A stretch of 64,000 nucleotides of DNA. Origin: Paenibacillus taichungensis. Lineage in GTDB: Bacteria; Bacillota; Bacilli; Paenibacillales; Paenibacillaceae. The stretch lies in NCBI RefSeq assembly GCF_013359905.1, contig NZ_JABMCC010000104.1:186001-250000 (forward strand), in the 5' to 3' direction. Positions 34,951-43,717 of the stretch are shown here, one piece after another (the stretch's first letter is position 1; every line of letters starts with the position of its first letter). The notes under the pieces are model-generated. The model made no database searches. It was not told where the DNA came from and worked only from the letters and a program-made list of their open reading frames with translations. The position numbers were made by a program, and so were the translations under genes.

Positions 34951-35670
34951 ATGGAACTTAAAAATAAAACGGCTGTCATCACTGGCGCCGGTAAAGGTAT
35001 TGGCCGTGCCATTGCTGAAGCACTTGCCAAGGAAGGTGTACATCTTGGACTTATCGCTCGGACGGCCTCCGATCTGGAGGCTCTCCAGCAATCGCTAAGC
35101 CAGGAATATGGTGTAAAAGTAACCAGTGCCATTGCGGATATTTCCGATCGTACTCAGGCTGAAGCAGCCGTAGCTGCGATTGAGATGGAGCTTGGCGCAG
35201 TCGACATTCTGATCAACAATGCAGGCATTGCAAGCTTCGGCACACTACTGGACATGGACCCGGAAGAGTGGGAACGTATCCTGCATGTTAATGTCATGGG
35301 TACATACTATGTAACTCGTGCTGTACTGCCAAGCATGATTAAGGAAAGCAGCGGCAGCATTATCAACATCGCCTCCACCGCAGGCGAGCGTGGATTTGCT
35401 ACAGGCTCAGCTTACTGTGCTTCCAAATTCGCATTGCTCGGCATGACCGAATCCCTGATGCAGGAAGTGCGCAAATCCAATATCCGGGTTACTGCGTTAA
35501 CACCAAGTACAGTGAACACGGAGCTGGCAACGAATGCCGGACTCAAAATTGGAGACGAAGACCGCATGATGCAAGCGGAAGACGTAGCTGAACTGGCTTT
35601 GGCGACACTCAAACTGTCGGACCGTGTATTTGTTAAAGCCGCAGGCATCTGGACAACCAATCCACAGTAA
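34951..35670 (+). CDS. Short-chain dehydrogenase/reductase (FabG/YoxD-like)
   Basis: 239 residues, classical SDR. NAD(P)-binding TGAGKGIG (11-18), NNAG (89-92), catalytic Ser142, Tyr155 and Lys159 (AYCASK). It is often annotated as 3-ketoacyl-ACP reductase, but it is not within a fatty acid cluster, so its substrate is open; B. subtilis YoxD is the closest pattern I recall. A TATAAT at 34909-34914 and a good AAGGAGG precede it. It is monocistronic with a terminator at 35749. Confidence 0.9.
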   Translation: MELKNKTAVITGAGKGIGRAIAEALAKEGVHLGLIARTASDLEALQQSLSQEYGVKVTSAIADISDRTQAEAAVAAIEMELGAVDILINNAGIASFGTLLDMDPEEWERILHVNVMGTYYVTRAVLPSMIKESSGSIINIASTAGERGFATGSAYCASKFALLGMTESLMQEVRKSNIRVTALTPSTVNTELATNAGLKIGDEDRMMQAEDVAELALATLKLSDRVFVKAAGIWTTNPQ

Positions 35671-35748
35671 GCAAGAGTAGTCAGACCATTTATAAAGAAC
35701 AATGAATGACGAAGCAACCATTTCTAATGATGCACTCCGTCACCATCC

Positions 35749-35780
35749 GGCCGCCAGAGAAACCTCTGGGCGGCCTTTTA
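35749..35780 (+). terminator. Terminator of SDR gene
   Basis: GGCCGCCAGAG (35749-35759) pairs with CTCTGGGCGGCC (35764-35775) with one bulge, followed by TTTT. Confidence 0.85.
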
Positions 35781-35889
35781 CATATTCAGTAGCCGCCAAA
35801 GTGTCCGAATACGATTCATCACGCTGATTCTCTATCCTTATGATTAATGCAGCGTTACTTCTCTCCTTCTCCATTCCAAGATCCTCTGC

Positions 35890-36438
35890 TTATGCGTTCC
35901 ACAAATGATCCAAATCCAACTCCTTGGACACGGCGATCAGTACTACCGCGGGCTCCTCCCCAATATTGGTTACTTCGTGGGGAACGATGGCATTCCAGCT
36001 GAATGAATCCCCCGCTTCCAGAATCTCTACATCCTCACACTGCTCTGCGCGAATTCGGCCTTGCAGAACCAGATGGCTTTCTTCTCCGGCGTGCTTATTA
36101 ACTCCAGTCGATGCACCTGCTGGCAGCTCCACAATGGACATACGCATGGCGCCCTTGGCTGTTAGATGTTGTACTTTGATCTGCCCACTTCCGGCAGTCG
36201 TCTCCTTGCGCTCATCCTTGCGCACCACGTTCATCCGCTGTTCCGGTGACAGCAGCAAGTATGGCAGTGGCACTTCCAGATAATCCGCGATACTTTCGAG
36301 CGTCGCGATGGACGGTGATGTCTTATTATTTTCCACGTTGCTGATAAATCCCTTGGATAGCCCCGTACCTTCGCACATTTGCATGATGGTGATCTGTTTT
36401 TGTTTGCGGATCGTACGAATGGCTAGACCAATATCCAT
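35890..36438 (-). CDS. XRE family regulator with cupin domain
   Basis: 182 residues. N-terminal helix-turn-helix (IRTIRKQKQITIMQMCEGTG ... LSKGFISNVENNKTSPSIATL, ~5-60) and C-terminal cupin_2 sensor domain (~105-178, EESHLVLQGRIRAEQ and GDSFSWNAIVPHEV). This layout is common for regulators of polyamine, amino acid or antibiotic-related genes; the ligand is unknown. GGGGAGG precedes the ATG. The VOC protein gene ends 56 bases upstream on the same strand, so the two could be one transcript. Confidence 0.9.
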   Translation of the reverse strand: MDIGLAIRTIRKQKQITIMQMCEGTGLSKGFISNVENNKTSPSIATLESIADYLEVPLPYLLLSPEQRMNVVRKDERKETTAGSGQIKVQHLTAKGAMRMSIVELPAGASTGVNKHAGEESHLVLQGRIRAEQCEDVEILEAGDSFSWNAIVPHEVTNIGEEPAVVLIAVSKELDLDHLWNA

Positions 36439-36494
36439 GCTGCAATCCTCCCCCTTTGATCTGTATATCCGATCTGTATATTCATTACTCCATC

Positions 36495-36860
36495 TTATTC
36501 TGCGTTTGGTTCATAAAAAACAATCCGGTTGCCAAACGGATCAATCACTGTCATTTCCCTTAGATTCCACGGCGTGTCGGTAATGCCAGGTCTGGAATGC
36601 TTGTACTTTTTCCGATTGAGCGCCTCACATAATGCATCAAGCGCATCCGTTTCTATTCGTAAAGCCGCTCCAGGCGTACAATCGCCATGATGTCCGGATA
36701 GATGCAATTGAATGGAATCCAAAGATACCTGCATATATAACGGCAAATCTGGCTCAAACCGATGTTCCCATTCCAATCGAAAACCCAGATATTCCAGGTA
36801 GAACTCTTTCGCCTTGTCTTCATCAAATATCCTCAGAATAGGTACGATTCCGTTGAGCAT
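36495..36860 (-). CDS. VOC superfamily (glyoxalase/bleomycin-resistance fold) protein
   Basis: About 121 residues forming one beta-alpha-beta-beta-beta pair set: VPILRIFDEDKAKEFYLEYLG at the N terminus and MTVIDPFGNRIVFYEP at the C terminus. Possible metal ligands are His in IQLHLSGHHGD and Glu in YEPN. It may bind or modify a small molecule, but neither glyoxalase nor drug binding can be claimed. The start is ATG at 36860 with AAGGA upstream. The gene precedes the XRE-cupin regulator on the same strand. Confidence 0.85.
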   Translation of the reverse strand: MLNGIVPILRIFDEDKAKEFYLEYLGFRLEWEHRFEPDLPLYMQVSLDSIQLHLSGHHGDCTPGAALRIETDALDALCEALNRKKYKHSRPGITDTPWNLREMTVIDPFGNRIVFYEPNAE

Positions 36861-37084
36861 TATTATCACGTCCTTGGGAGTAATATATGGATTACTTTGC
36901 CGATCCGCCTGCTACATCGTTATAGATCATTATAGATTTCTTATACGGAACATATTTTCATAATACAAAAAAAATATTGACCCTACAATGGAATCATGAT
37001 AAATTTTGTTCATCAATAAGAATATTAATTTCATATTAGTGAACTTTATTTTGATTACTTATTTCTTATCAGGTGGTGGTTGCA

Positions 37085-37759
37085 TTGAATTATTCATTGA
37101 CTTACGAGGTTCGGCTTCCTTCCAATTACAATACAGAACAACAATATCCCGTTATCTTTGCCCTGCATGGCATGGGTTCGGATGAACAGGATATGCTTCG
37201 CTTAATGGAGCCTCTTCAGTCCGATTTTATTATCGTCGCCGTACGTGGGCCTATTGGTCAGGGGAGCGGCTACGCCTATTTTCAAATTAAAAGCATTGGC
37301 AATCCCGTCCGTGAATTGTTCGACGCCTCTGTTCAGGGACTGCAACAGCTAATCGTTGACTTGTCTGCCAAATATGCCATTGATCCCGCACGGCGTTATA
37401 TCGCTGGGTTCAGTCAGGGAGCCATTATGGCGATGACGCTCTCGCTGATTATGGGAGATGCAATTAAGGGAATTGTAGCTATGAGTGGTTACATTCCGCA
37501 ATTTGTGAAAGACGAATACAAGATAAAGCCCAACTCGGAGTTATCTGTATTTATATCGCATGGCGATCAGGATCATCTCTTCCCGCTGCAACTTGGTGAA
37601 GATAACGCCAGCTTCTTCCGTGAACAGACCAATAACGTTACGTACGTTCCATATCACGGTGGACATCAAGTCACCCCCGACTTATATCAACAATTTCAAC
37701 AATGGCTTCGGACGGATGCCAAGCTGACTGCCGAAGACCCGAAAGGACTGAATTCATAA
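37085..37759 (+). CDS. Alpha/beta hydrolase, phospholipase/carboxylesterase family
   Basis: About 224 residues. The nucleophile elbow GFSQG holds Ser110; Asp161 or Asp163 (SHGDQDHLFP) and His194 (YHGGHQVT) complete the triad. The oxyanion region is ALHGMGSDEQD. It resembles the small carboxylesterases often found beside dioxygenase or glyoxalase genes in Bacillales. The likely start is TTG at 37085 (MNYSLTYEV), eight bases after AGGTGGT; upstream GTG codons are part of the ribosome site itself. It shares a TAATG junction with the dioxygenase gene. Confidence 0.87.
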   Translation: MNYSLTYEVRLPSNYNTEQQYPVIFALHGMGSDEQDMLRLMEPLQSDFIIVAVRGPIGQGSGYAYFQIKSIGNPVRELFDASVQGLQQLIVDLSAKYAIDPARRYIAGFSQGAIMAMTLSLIMGDAIKGIVAMSGYIPQFVKDEYKIKPNSELSVFISHGDQDHLFPLQLGEDNASFFREQTNNVTYVPYHGGHQVTPDLYQQFQQWLRTDAKLTAEDPKGLNS

Positions 37760-38529
37760 TGATGCCATCCCTGTTTATTGCTCACGGTGCGCCATCACTT
37801 GCACTGGAGGAAAATGCATACACTGAATTTCTGCAAAAACTTGGACAGGAACTGCCGAAACCCAAAGCGATCGTATTGTTCTCTGCTCACTGGGAATCTA
37901 CAACTCAGTTGGTTTCTTCAGTAGCCAATTACGAAACCATCTATGATTTCGGCGGCTTCCAGCCCGAGCTGTATCAGATCAAATATCCTGCTCAAGGACA
38001 TGAAGAGACAACAGCGGAAATCAAGCGCCTGTTCGCGAATGCTGGGATTCCTGTAGAAAGTGACTCCGTTCGCGGTCTGGACCACGGTGCATGGGTCGTC
38101 CTTCGTCTGCTCTATCCGAATGCGAACATTCCGGTCGTTGCTTTATCCGTGAATCGATATCTGTCCAATGAACAGCAATATCAGGTAGGACAAGCGCTGG
38201 CTACATTGCGTGAGCAGGACGTTCTAGTGATTGGCAGTGGAGGAACGGTACACAACCTGCGTCAGTTAAACTGGGAAAGCGCAGGCGTTGACCCTTGGGC
38301 CATGGCGTTTGACAACTGGCTGCAAGACAAACTGGTGAGTTGGGATACAGAGTCCCTCTTCGCCTATGACAAACTGGCGCCATCAGCCCAAGCAGCCGTG
38401 CCAACGCCAGAGCATTTTGTACCATTGCTGCTCGCCATGGGTGCGGGAGATCAGAACAAGCAGGCATCACTCCTGTTCAAAGCCTATCAGTATGGCAACC
38501 TGAGCCTGTCTTGCTGGAAATTTGATTGA
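37759..38529 (+). CDS. Class III extradiol ring-cleavage dioxygenase (DODA/LigB-like)
   Basis: About 256 residues. Metal ligands of the YgiD/DODA type are visible: His9 (LFIAHGAPSL), a second His in FSAHWES, a third in GTVHNLR, and the catalytic His region GLDHGAWV. The family opens catechol-like rings such as DOPA with Zn or Fe. The start ATG overlaps the esterase stop as TAATG; a second ATG follows directly. The two genes are translationally coupled, which suggests a joint pathway for an esterified aromatic compound, though no substrate can be named. Confidence 0.9.
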   Translation: MMPSLFIAHGAPSLALEENAYTEFLQKLGQELPKPKAIVLFSAHWESTTQLVSSVANYETIYDFGGFQPELYQIKYPAQGHEETTAEIKRLFANAGIPVESDSVRGLDHGAWVVLRLLYPNANIPVVALSVNRYLSNEQQYQVGQALATLREQDVLVIGSGGTVHNLRQLNWESAGVDPWAMAFDNWLQDKLVSWDTESLFAYDKLAPSAQAAVPTPEHFVPLLLAMGAGDQNKQASLLFKAYQYGNLSLSCWKFD

Positions 38530-38564
38530 TTCATTGATATAACACCTTATATAAAAATAACCAG

Positions 38565-38594
38565 ACACTCGTGCGAACTCGCACGGGTGTTTTT
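38565..38594 (+). terminator. Terminator of esterase-dioxygenase operon
   Basis: ACACTCGTGCG (38565-38575) pairs with CGCACGGGTGT (38580-38590, one mismatch), followed by TTTTT. Confidence 0.85.
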
Positions 38595-38728
38595 AGTGAT
38601 ATGACCTTTTTTGCATAATGCTGGGATTTGTAAAGCAAGCTATAATAACATTTAGTGGAAATGACCAAGCTGTAATTAAGGAATACTCTTTCTACACCTA
38701 TCACATCTTTCTGGGAGGAACATTCGAA

Positions 38729-39730
38729 GTGGCTGAACAACCAAAGTCTGAGAGCTTAATGTCTCTCGTCAAAAAGGGGAACACATCCTCGGCTGTAGCT
38801 ATGGCAGGAAATGCTGTACTTGCACTGTGCAAAGGAGGAGCCTTTCTATTCAGTGGCAGTGGCGCCATGTTCGCCTCGGCGATGCACTCTCTAGCCGATG
38901 CCATCAACCAAGGGTTTGTCTTTGTCGGAAGTGTGTTGTCCGAGAAAAAACCTACACGCCGCTTTCCGACCGGATTCGGGCGGGTCATCAACATTTTCTG
39001 TATGATTGCCGTTATCGTTGTTACCATTATGGCGTATGAAACGATCCATGAAGGGATTCACTTGTTACTGCATCCGGCTGCTCATTCCGGCGGTATCTGG
39101 ATTAACATCGGTGTGCTGGTGCTTAACATTGTGATCGATGGAGCCATTTTGATTAAAGCGATGAAAGAAATTCTACACGAAGCACGCGCGCCCAAAGCGA
39201 CAGGCCTCGCCCTGTTCCCTGCTGCGATCAAAAATGTAGGACGCGCCGCACCGCCAACACGGCTTGTATTTTACGAAGATATTGTAGCGGTACTCGGTGC
39301 GACACTCGCACTGATCTCTGTCGTCGTCATTGCACTGACCAATTTTGCATTGCTGGATGGAATCGTGACGACCATTATTGGATGCTTGATGATTGCTGTC
39401 GCTTTCCGTGTCGGTTATGACAATATGATCGGACTGATTGGTGTAGCCGCTCCACAGGATGTTGAGGATAAAGTATCCCAGACCATTCTGGCAGACTCTC
39501 ATGTTGCAGATATCCAGATGATGCGCATTATTCAGGAAGGTCGTTATTATCACGTAGAAGGTCTAATTGAACTGACCAAAGGATTGAGTCTTGCCGATGC
39601 CGATGATATCAAGTTCCGTATCCAAGAGAAGTTAATGACAGATCCGGACATCGCTGATGCGGCCATTTCAATTATCGAAGATGATGGCGTGAACAGCTGG
39701 GGCAAGAAGCATTCTGATGTATTGAAATAA
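38729..39730 (+). CDS. Cation diffusion facilitator family transporter
   Basis: About 333 residues with six membrane segments and a C-terminal cytoplasmic domain (~255-333). HSLADAINQ in the second helix and YEDIVAVLG in the fifth supply the metal site, a combination like the eukaryotic SLC30A9/ZnT9 branch rather than the usual HD-HD zinc exporters. Export of Zn, Mn or Co is possible; the metal is unknown. The start is GTG at 38729, eight bases after GGGAGG; the frame is open upstream but without a ribosome site. Confidence 0.88.
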   Translation: MAEQPKSESLMSLVKKGNTSSAVAMAGNAVLALCKGGAFLFSGSGAMFASAMHSLADAINQGFVFVGSVLSEKKPTRRFPTGFGRVINIFCMIAVIVVTIMAYETIHEGIHLLLHPAAHSGGIWINIGVLVLNIVIDGAILIKAMKEILHEARAPKATGLALFPAAIKNVGRAAPPTRLVFYEDIVAVLGATLALISVVVIALTNFALLDGIVTTIIGCLMIAVAFRVGYDNMIGLIGVAAPQDVEDKVSQTILADSHVADIQMMRIIQEGRYYHVEGLIELTKGLSLADADDIKFRIQEKLMTDPDIADAAISIIEDDGVNSWGKKHSDVLK

Positions 39731-39760
39731 CGGATTGTCCTGTTTTAATAATAGAAAAGG

Positions 39761-39787
39761 GCCCACACTTCGCGGAGTGGGCTTCTT
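39761..39787 (+). terminator. Probable terminator of cation transporter gene
   Basis: GCCCAC (39761-39766) pairs with GTGGGC (39777-39782), followed by TTCTTT. The stem is short and the T run is interrupted. Confidence 0.6.
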
Positions 39788-39994
39788 TACATAGCAAACA
39801 ACGTGACATAGCTAATATAACTCCATGGCTGCTAAAGTTGAGCTAAACTTGTTGGTTAGCATTCGTTGAGTGACAGGCATGAGGTTTACTTCTGCCACCT
39901 TGCTTCATGCCCATCTTTATCAATTTATCCAGCCATTTCAGACGGAACGTTTCAGTGGAGCCTTTGATTGGACTAATCTCGATTGCATGTTTTT

Positions 39995-40016
39995 AACCTA
40001 GACTTTAGTCTAGGTT
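39995..40016. promoter_or_regulatory. Perfect 22-bp inverted repeat, operator-like
   Basis: AACCTAGACT (39995-40004), TT, AGTCTAGGTT (40007-40016): ten of ten paired bases match. It lies about 120 bases upstream of the membrane protein at 40135. No T run follows on either strand, so it is more likely a protein-binding site than a terminator. The bound regulator is unknown. Confidence 0.5.
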
Positions 40017-40134
40017 CAGTTTAACTCCAAAGACCGAGGATACCCTTTTGCGGTTCATGGTATGCTGTGAATAACGAGAAAACATACTCCATGACCGTTC
40101 GGGAATTGATCTTGTATTGAAAAGGAGAGATATT

Positions 40135-40635
40135 ATGGCTAAACGCACCATCCTTGCGCCTGTGCTTATTTTGCTCGGCGTATACCTGATTTTGAACCAG
40201 GGAGGTTCACTCGGTCCGGGTACGATCTTCGCCACGTTCTGGCCCACCCTATTTGTGATTCCACTGGGGCTATTCTTCCACTGGCTGTACTTCTCCATGA
40301 TTGGACGAGGGATCGGATTGCTGGTTCCCGGGGGCATCTTGCTTACGGCAGGTATTGTCAGCCAGATCGCCATGCTCTTCGGTAACTGGAGCACGATGTG
40401 GCCTGGCTTCATTCTTGCGGTAGCGGTAGGTTTGTTTGAATTGTATTGGTTCGGTGGCCGTAACAAATGGTTGCTGATTCCAATCAACATTCTGACAGTT
40501 ATCTCACTGTTATTCTTCTCCGTCATGTCGATTGGCACGATGCTGAACAGCCTGTCCTTTGTCCAGCCGTTCGTGGCCATTGTGCTGATTATGGGCGGGG
40601 CATGGATCATTGTGGGTCGCAAAAAGCGCATGTAA
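40135..40635 (+). CDS. Small multi-pass membrane protein (LiaF/LiaI-like transmembrane region)
   Basis: About 166 residues with five or six hydrophobic segments and almost no soluble part. The N-terminal LAPVLILLGVYLILNQGG and repeated GxxL/W-P patterns resemble the DUF5668 membrane region of LiaI/LiaF-type stress proteins, but the C-terminal LiaF domain is missing. The function is unknown. The start is ATG at 40135 (MAKRTIL), with AAAAGGAGAG upstream. It is monocistronic; a palindromic repeat element follows ten bases after its stop. Confidence 0.75.
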   Translation: MAKRTILAPVLILLGVYLILNQGGSLGPGTIFATFWPTLFVIPLGLFFHWLYFSMIGRGIGLLVPGGILLTAGIVSQIAMLFGNWSTMWPGFILAVAVGLFELYWFGGRNKWLLIPINILTVISLLFFSVMSIGTMLNSLSFVQPFVAIVLIMGGAWIIVGRKKRM

Positions 40636-40645
40636 ATCTTATGTC

Positions 40646-40835
40646 GTTTACACTTGACCACTGCGGTGACAGAACAACTTCGGATCGCTGTTATCCCCAG
40701 ATTTTTTTGAATCCCATCTAGAATGGGAAAATCCGGGGATAAGCGTATGCTTTCGAAGTAGCTTTCTTTCAGAAAGCTTTTAGGCGCACGCTTCGCTTCC
40801 TTCGTTTGTTCTGTCCCCTCCGTTAACGTGTAAAC
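40646..40835. repeat. Dispersed palindromic repeat, copy A (long form, 190 bp)
   Basis: Ends GTTTACAC (40646-40653) and GTGTAAAC (40828-40835) are perfect inverted copies. Inside, GACAGAACAA pairs with TTGTTCTGTC, and TTATCCCC with GGGGATAA. A 40-bp extra block with its own stem (AGCTTTC...GAAAGCT) marks the long form. Shared cores with copies B, C and D include GATCGCTGTTATCCCC. It lies between the 40135 gene and the terminator of potABCD. Possible outer arms TCTTAT/ATAAGA extend it to 40637-40845. Confidence 0.9.
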
Positions 40836-40880
40836 AAAGATAAGACAACCTACCTGAGCTATTTGCTCTGAGGCAGGGTA

Positions 40881-40933
40881 AAAAAATAAAGGGGTGCAGC
40901 TCGTCATTTAATTGAAATGACGAGCTGCACCCC
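40881..40933 (-). terminator. Strong terminator of potABCD
   Basis: A perfect 19-bp stem (40891-40909 with 40915-40933; arm begins GGGGTGCAGC) has a five-base loop. On the minus strand it is followed by TTTATTTTTTT. Confidence 0.93.
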
Positions 40934-41032
40934 TATTTATTCTAACGAACTTTACACGGCTATTGGTGATCATTTATTCCCATTTGAGTTTTAACGAATC
41001 AGAGAGACGCTGTACATCTCACTCGAATACCT

Positions 41033-42106
41033 TTACTTGCTATGCATTTTAAATTCAAGGAACAAATCGTTATAATGCGAGAGCATTTTTTTGCCCAGAT
41101 TATTGTATACTTCCAGCTTACCCGTCAGCGTCTCATCTGGATAGAATCGCTCATCCTCCGAAATATCCTCTGGCAGCAGCTTCAATGCCTCGGCGTTCGG
41201 TGTAGAGTACCCGACATATTCAGCATTACGAGCCGCATGATCCGGGTCCAGCATGAAGTTAATAAACTGATGAGCGCCTTCAATATTACTCGCAGTCTTC
41301 GGAATGACCATGTTATCGAACCAAAGGTTCGAGCCTTCCTCCGGAACCACGTAATCCAGCTTGTCGTTCTCATCCATAATTTCTGACGCATCACCGGACC
41401 ATACGAGTCCAACCGCCGCTTCCTCGTTTGCCAGCAGCATTTTGATCTCGTCTCCGACAATCGCTCTGACGTTAGGCGTCAGGGTGGACAGTTTCTTCAA
41501 AGCTTCCTGCAGATGATCTTCGTTCGTATCGTTCAACGAATACCCGAGGCTGTTCAGCCCCATACCGATGACTTCACGGGCACCGTCGAGCAGCAAGATT
41601 TGATTTTTCAAACGTGGGTCCCACAGGTCGTTCCAGCTCTCAAATGTTAACCCATCAACCAGTTCAGGATTGTATACAATACCTACCGTACCCCAGAAGT
41701 AAGGGATGGAGTACTTGTTGTCCTCATCAAAGGATAGGTCCATGAACCGAGAGTCGATGTTGCTCAGATTGGGCAGCTTGCTGTGATCCAGCGGAATGAG
41801 CAGGTTTTCCTCTTTCATTTTGCTAATCGCATACTCGGAAGGAATCGCCACATCAAACGTCGTTCCGCCCTGCTCAATCTTGGTTAACATCGCTTCGTTC
41901 GAATCAAACGTCTGGTAGATCACCTTGATGCCAGTCTCTTGCTCAAATTCCTTCAGCAAATCGGGGTCGATATAATCGCCCCAGTTGTAAATCGTCAACG
42001 TGTTGCCGCCGGAATATCCCTGACTCTTGTTCAGATATGAAGCGAGAATCATCAAGGCAAAGGCAGCCACAAATACAATTGCAAATGTCCGTACCAGTTG
42101 ATTCAT
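41033..42106 (-). CDS. potD: Spermidine/putrescine ABC transporter substrate-binding protein
   Basis: 357-residue PotD/PotF-type binding protein (LTIYNWGDYIDPDLLKEFE, DVAIPSEYAISKM, GLVWSGDASEI, aromatic and acidic polyamine pocket residues). It has an N-terminal hydrophobic segment (~7-25) but no lipobox Cys there, so it is probably held by an uncleaved anchor or released after signal cleavage, which is unusual for a Gram-positive binding protein. The ATG overlaps the potC stop. Last gene of potABCD, followed by a strong terminator. Confidence 0.93.
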   Translation of the reverse strand: MNQLVRTFAIVFVAAFALMILASYLNKSQGYSGGNTLTIYNWGDYIDPDLLKEFEQETGIKVIYQTFDSNEAMLTKIEQGGTTFDVAIPSEYAISKMKEENLLIPLDHSKLPNLSNIDSRFMDLSFDEDNKYSIPYFWGTVGIVYNPELVDGLTFESWNDLWDPRLKNQILLLDGAREVIGMGLNSLGYSLNDTNEDHLQEALKKLSTLTPNVRAIVGDEIKMLLANEEAAVGLVWSGDASEIMDENDKLDYVVPEEGSNLWFDNMVIPKTASNIEGAHQFINFMLDPDHAARNAEYVGYSTPNAEALKLLPEDISEDERFYPDETLTGKLEVYNNLGKKMLSHYNDLFLEFKMHSK

Positions 42107-42909
42107 GGACGCAGCCCCCTTCCGGCAGGCGTACGCGCGGCACGGCGGTTAATGAAGTAATACCCAACCACCAGCAGCACCGTCAGCAGGAACAGCAGCG
42201 TGGACAGCGCATTGATGGACAATGATACACCCTGCCTTGCTCTTGAATAAATCTCCACAGAGAGTGTGGAGTATCCGTTCCCTGTAACAAAGAACGTTAC
42301 TGCGAAGTCATCAAGCGAGTACGTCAAGGCCATGAAGAACCCGGCAAATATACCCGGTTTGACGTATGGCAGCACCACACGGGTCAGAATCTGCCACGAT
42401 CCAGCACCCAGGTCGCGTGCCGCATCCATCAGCGTTGGACTCATCTCCTGAAGCTTTGGCAGCACCATAATCACGACAATCGGCACGCTGAATGCGATAT
42501 GTGACAACAATACCGAAGTGAATCCAAGCTTGATGCCAATCATGGTGAACAGAATCAGAAAGGATGCACCAATGATGACATCCGGACTAACGATCAGCAC
42601 ATTATTGAGTGACAGCAACGTATTCTTGGTCCGTTTGCGCCGCACATGATAGATCGCCAGTGCTCCTGCCACACCGAGCATCGTAGAGATCGCCGAGGAC
42701 AGGAGCGCAATAATAAACGTATTCAGTACAATGATCAGCAGCCGAGTATCGGCAAATACTTCCCTGTACCATTCCAATGTAAATCCTTCGAAGCCGCGCA
42801 TATGCCCGCCACTGTTGAAGGAATAGAAGATCAGATACGCGATCGGTGCGTACAGTATGGCGAATACAACGGCCAGATAGACGTTAGACAGCTTTCCGTT
42901 TCTTCCCAT
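42103..42909 (-). CDS. potC: Spermidine/putrescine ABC transporter permease
   Basis: 268 residues, six membrane helices, with the EAA loop DAARDLGAGSWQILTRVVLPYVKPG that docks the PotA ATPase. It pairs with PotB to form the polyamine channel. AAAGGAGG precedes the ATG, which lies inside the 3' end of potB (26-base overlap), so translation is coupled. Confidence 0.94.
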   Translation of the reverse strand: MGRNGKLSNVYLAVVFAILYAPIAYLIFYSFNSGGHMRGFEGFTLEWYREVFADTRLLIIVLNTFIIALLSSAISTMLGVAGALAIYHVRRKRTKNTLLSLNNVLIVSPDVIIGASFLILFTMIGIKLGFTSVLLSHIAFSVPIVVIMVLPKLQEMSPTLMDAARDLGAGSWQILTRVVLPYVKPGIFAGFFMALTYSLDDFAVTFFVTGNGYSTLSVEIYSRARQGVSLSINALSTLLFLLTVLLVVGYYFINRRAARTPAGRGLRP

Positions 42910-43717
42910 TACGCACCTCCTTTTTGCCTGATCCGGTCAGGAACATAATGATCGCCATCGCAATAATCAAAAAGACGGCAATCGTCGAACCCATCCCCCA
43001 GTCCTGGGTGACGAGAAAATGCTGCTCAATCGCTGTTCCCAGCGTAATTACCCGGTTTCCCGCAATAAGGCGGGTAATCATGAACAAGGATAGCGCCGGA
43101 ATAAATACGGCCTGGCAGCCGGATTTCACACCGCTGAGCGTCAGTGGGAAGATAACCCGGCGGAACGTCAGCCATGATGATGCCCCGAGATCCCGTGCTG
43201 CATAGATCAGCGATGGATTCATCTCTTCCAACGCGTTGAAGATCGGCAGGATCATGAATGGAATGAAGATGTACACTGAAACAAAGATAAAGCTGAAATC
43301 GGTGAACAGAATCTGTTGTGTGCCAATGCCCACTACTTCAAGTAGGGAATTGGTCAAGCCATACGTTCCGAAGAGGCCGATAAAGGCGTACGCTTTTAAC
43401 AACAGATTGATCCAGCTTGGCAAAATAATAAGCAGCAGCCACAGCTGCTTGTGCTTTGTACGAGTTAGTAAATACGCCGTCGGATACGAGACCAACAGCG
43501 AGAACACCGTGATCAGAAATGCATACCAGAACGAGCTCAGGGTCATCTGCATGTACACAGGTGTAAAGAAGCGAGCGTAGTTACCCAGCGTGAAATTGCC
43601 CTCCACATCGAAGAACGAGTAATACACCACCAGCAGAACCGGAGCAACTACAAACAACACCATCCATAATACATATGGAATCAGATACGCATTGCGTGTA
43701 CTCGCCTTAGTCTGCAT
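42884..43717 (-). CDS. potB: Spermidine/putrescine ABC transporter permease
   Basis: About 277 residues, six membrane helices, EAA loop [21 protein letters not shown]. The start is ATG at 43717 (MQTKASTRN), with AAGAGG upstream inside the end of potA (11-base overlap). A longer in-frame reading would run 119 bases into potA and is not supported by a ribosome site. Confidence 0.93.
   Translation of the reverse strand: MQTKASTRNAYLIPYVLWMVLFVVAPVLLVVYYSFFDVEGNFTLGNYARFFTPVYMQMTLSSFWYAFLITVFSLLVSYPTAYLLTRTKHKQLWLLLIILPSWINLLLKAYAFIGLFGTYGLTNSLLEVVGIGTQQILFTDFSFIFVSVYIFIPFMILPIFNALEEMNPSLIYAARDLGASSWLTFRRVIFPLTLSGVKSGCQAVFIPALSLFMITRLIAGNRVITLGTAIEQHFLVTQDWGMGSTIAVFLIIAMAIIMFLTGSGKKEVRNGKKRKAV

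Larger units (their letters stand above)
39731..40134. other. Intergenic region between cation transporter and small membrane protein
   Basis: This 404-base gap contains the terminator at 39761-39787 and a 22-bp perfect inverted repeat at 39995-40016. I see no ORF with a ribosome site in it. Confidence 0.6.

Noticed and set aside
40005..40907. 300-codon open frame on the minus strand
   Set aside because: It is antisense to the membrane protein at 40135, lacks a ribosome site, and much of its N-terminal part is translated from repeat copy A.
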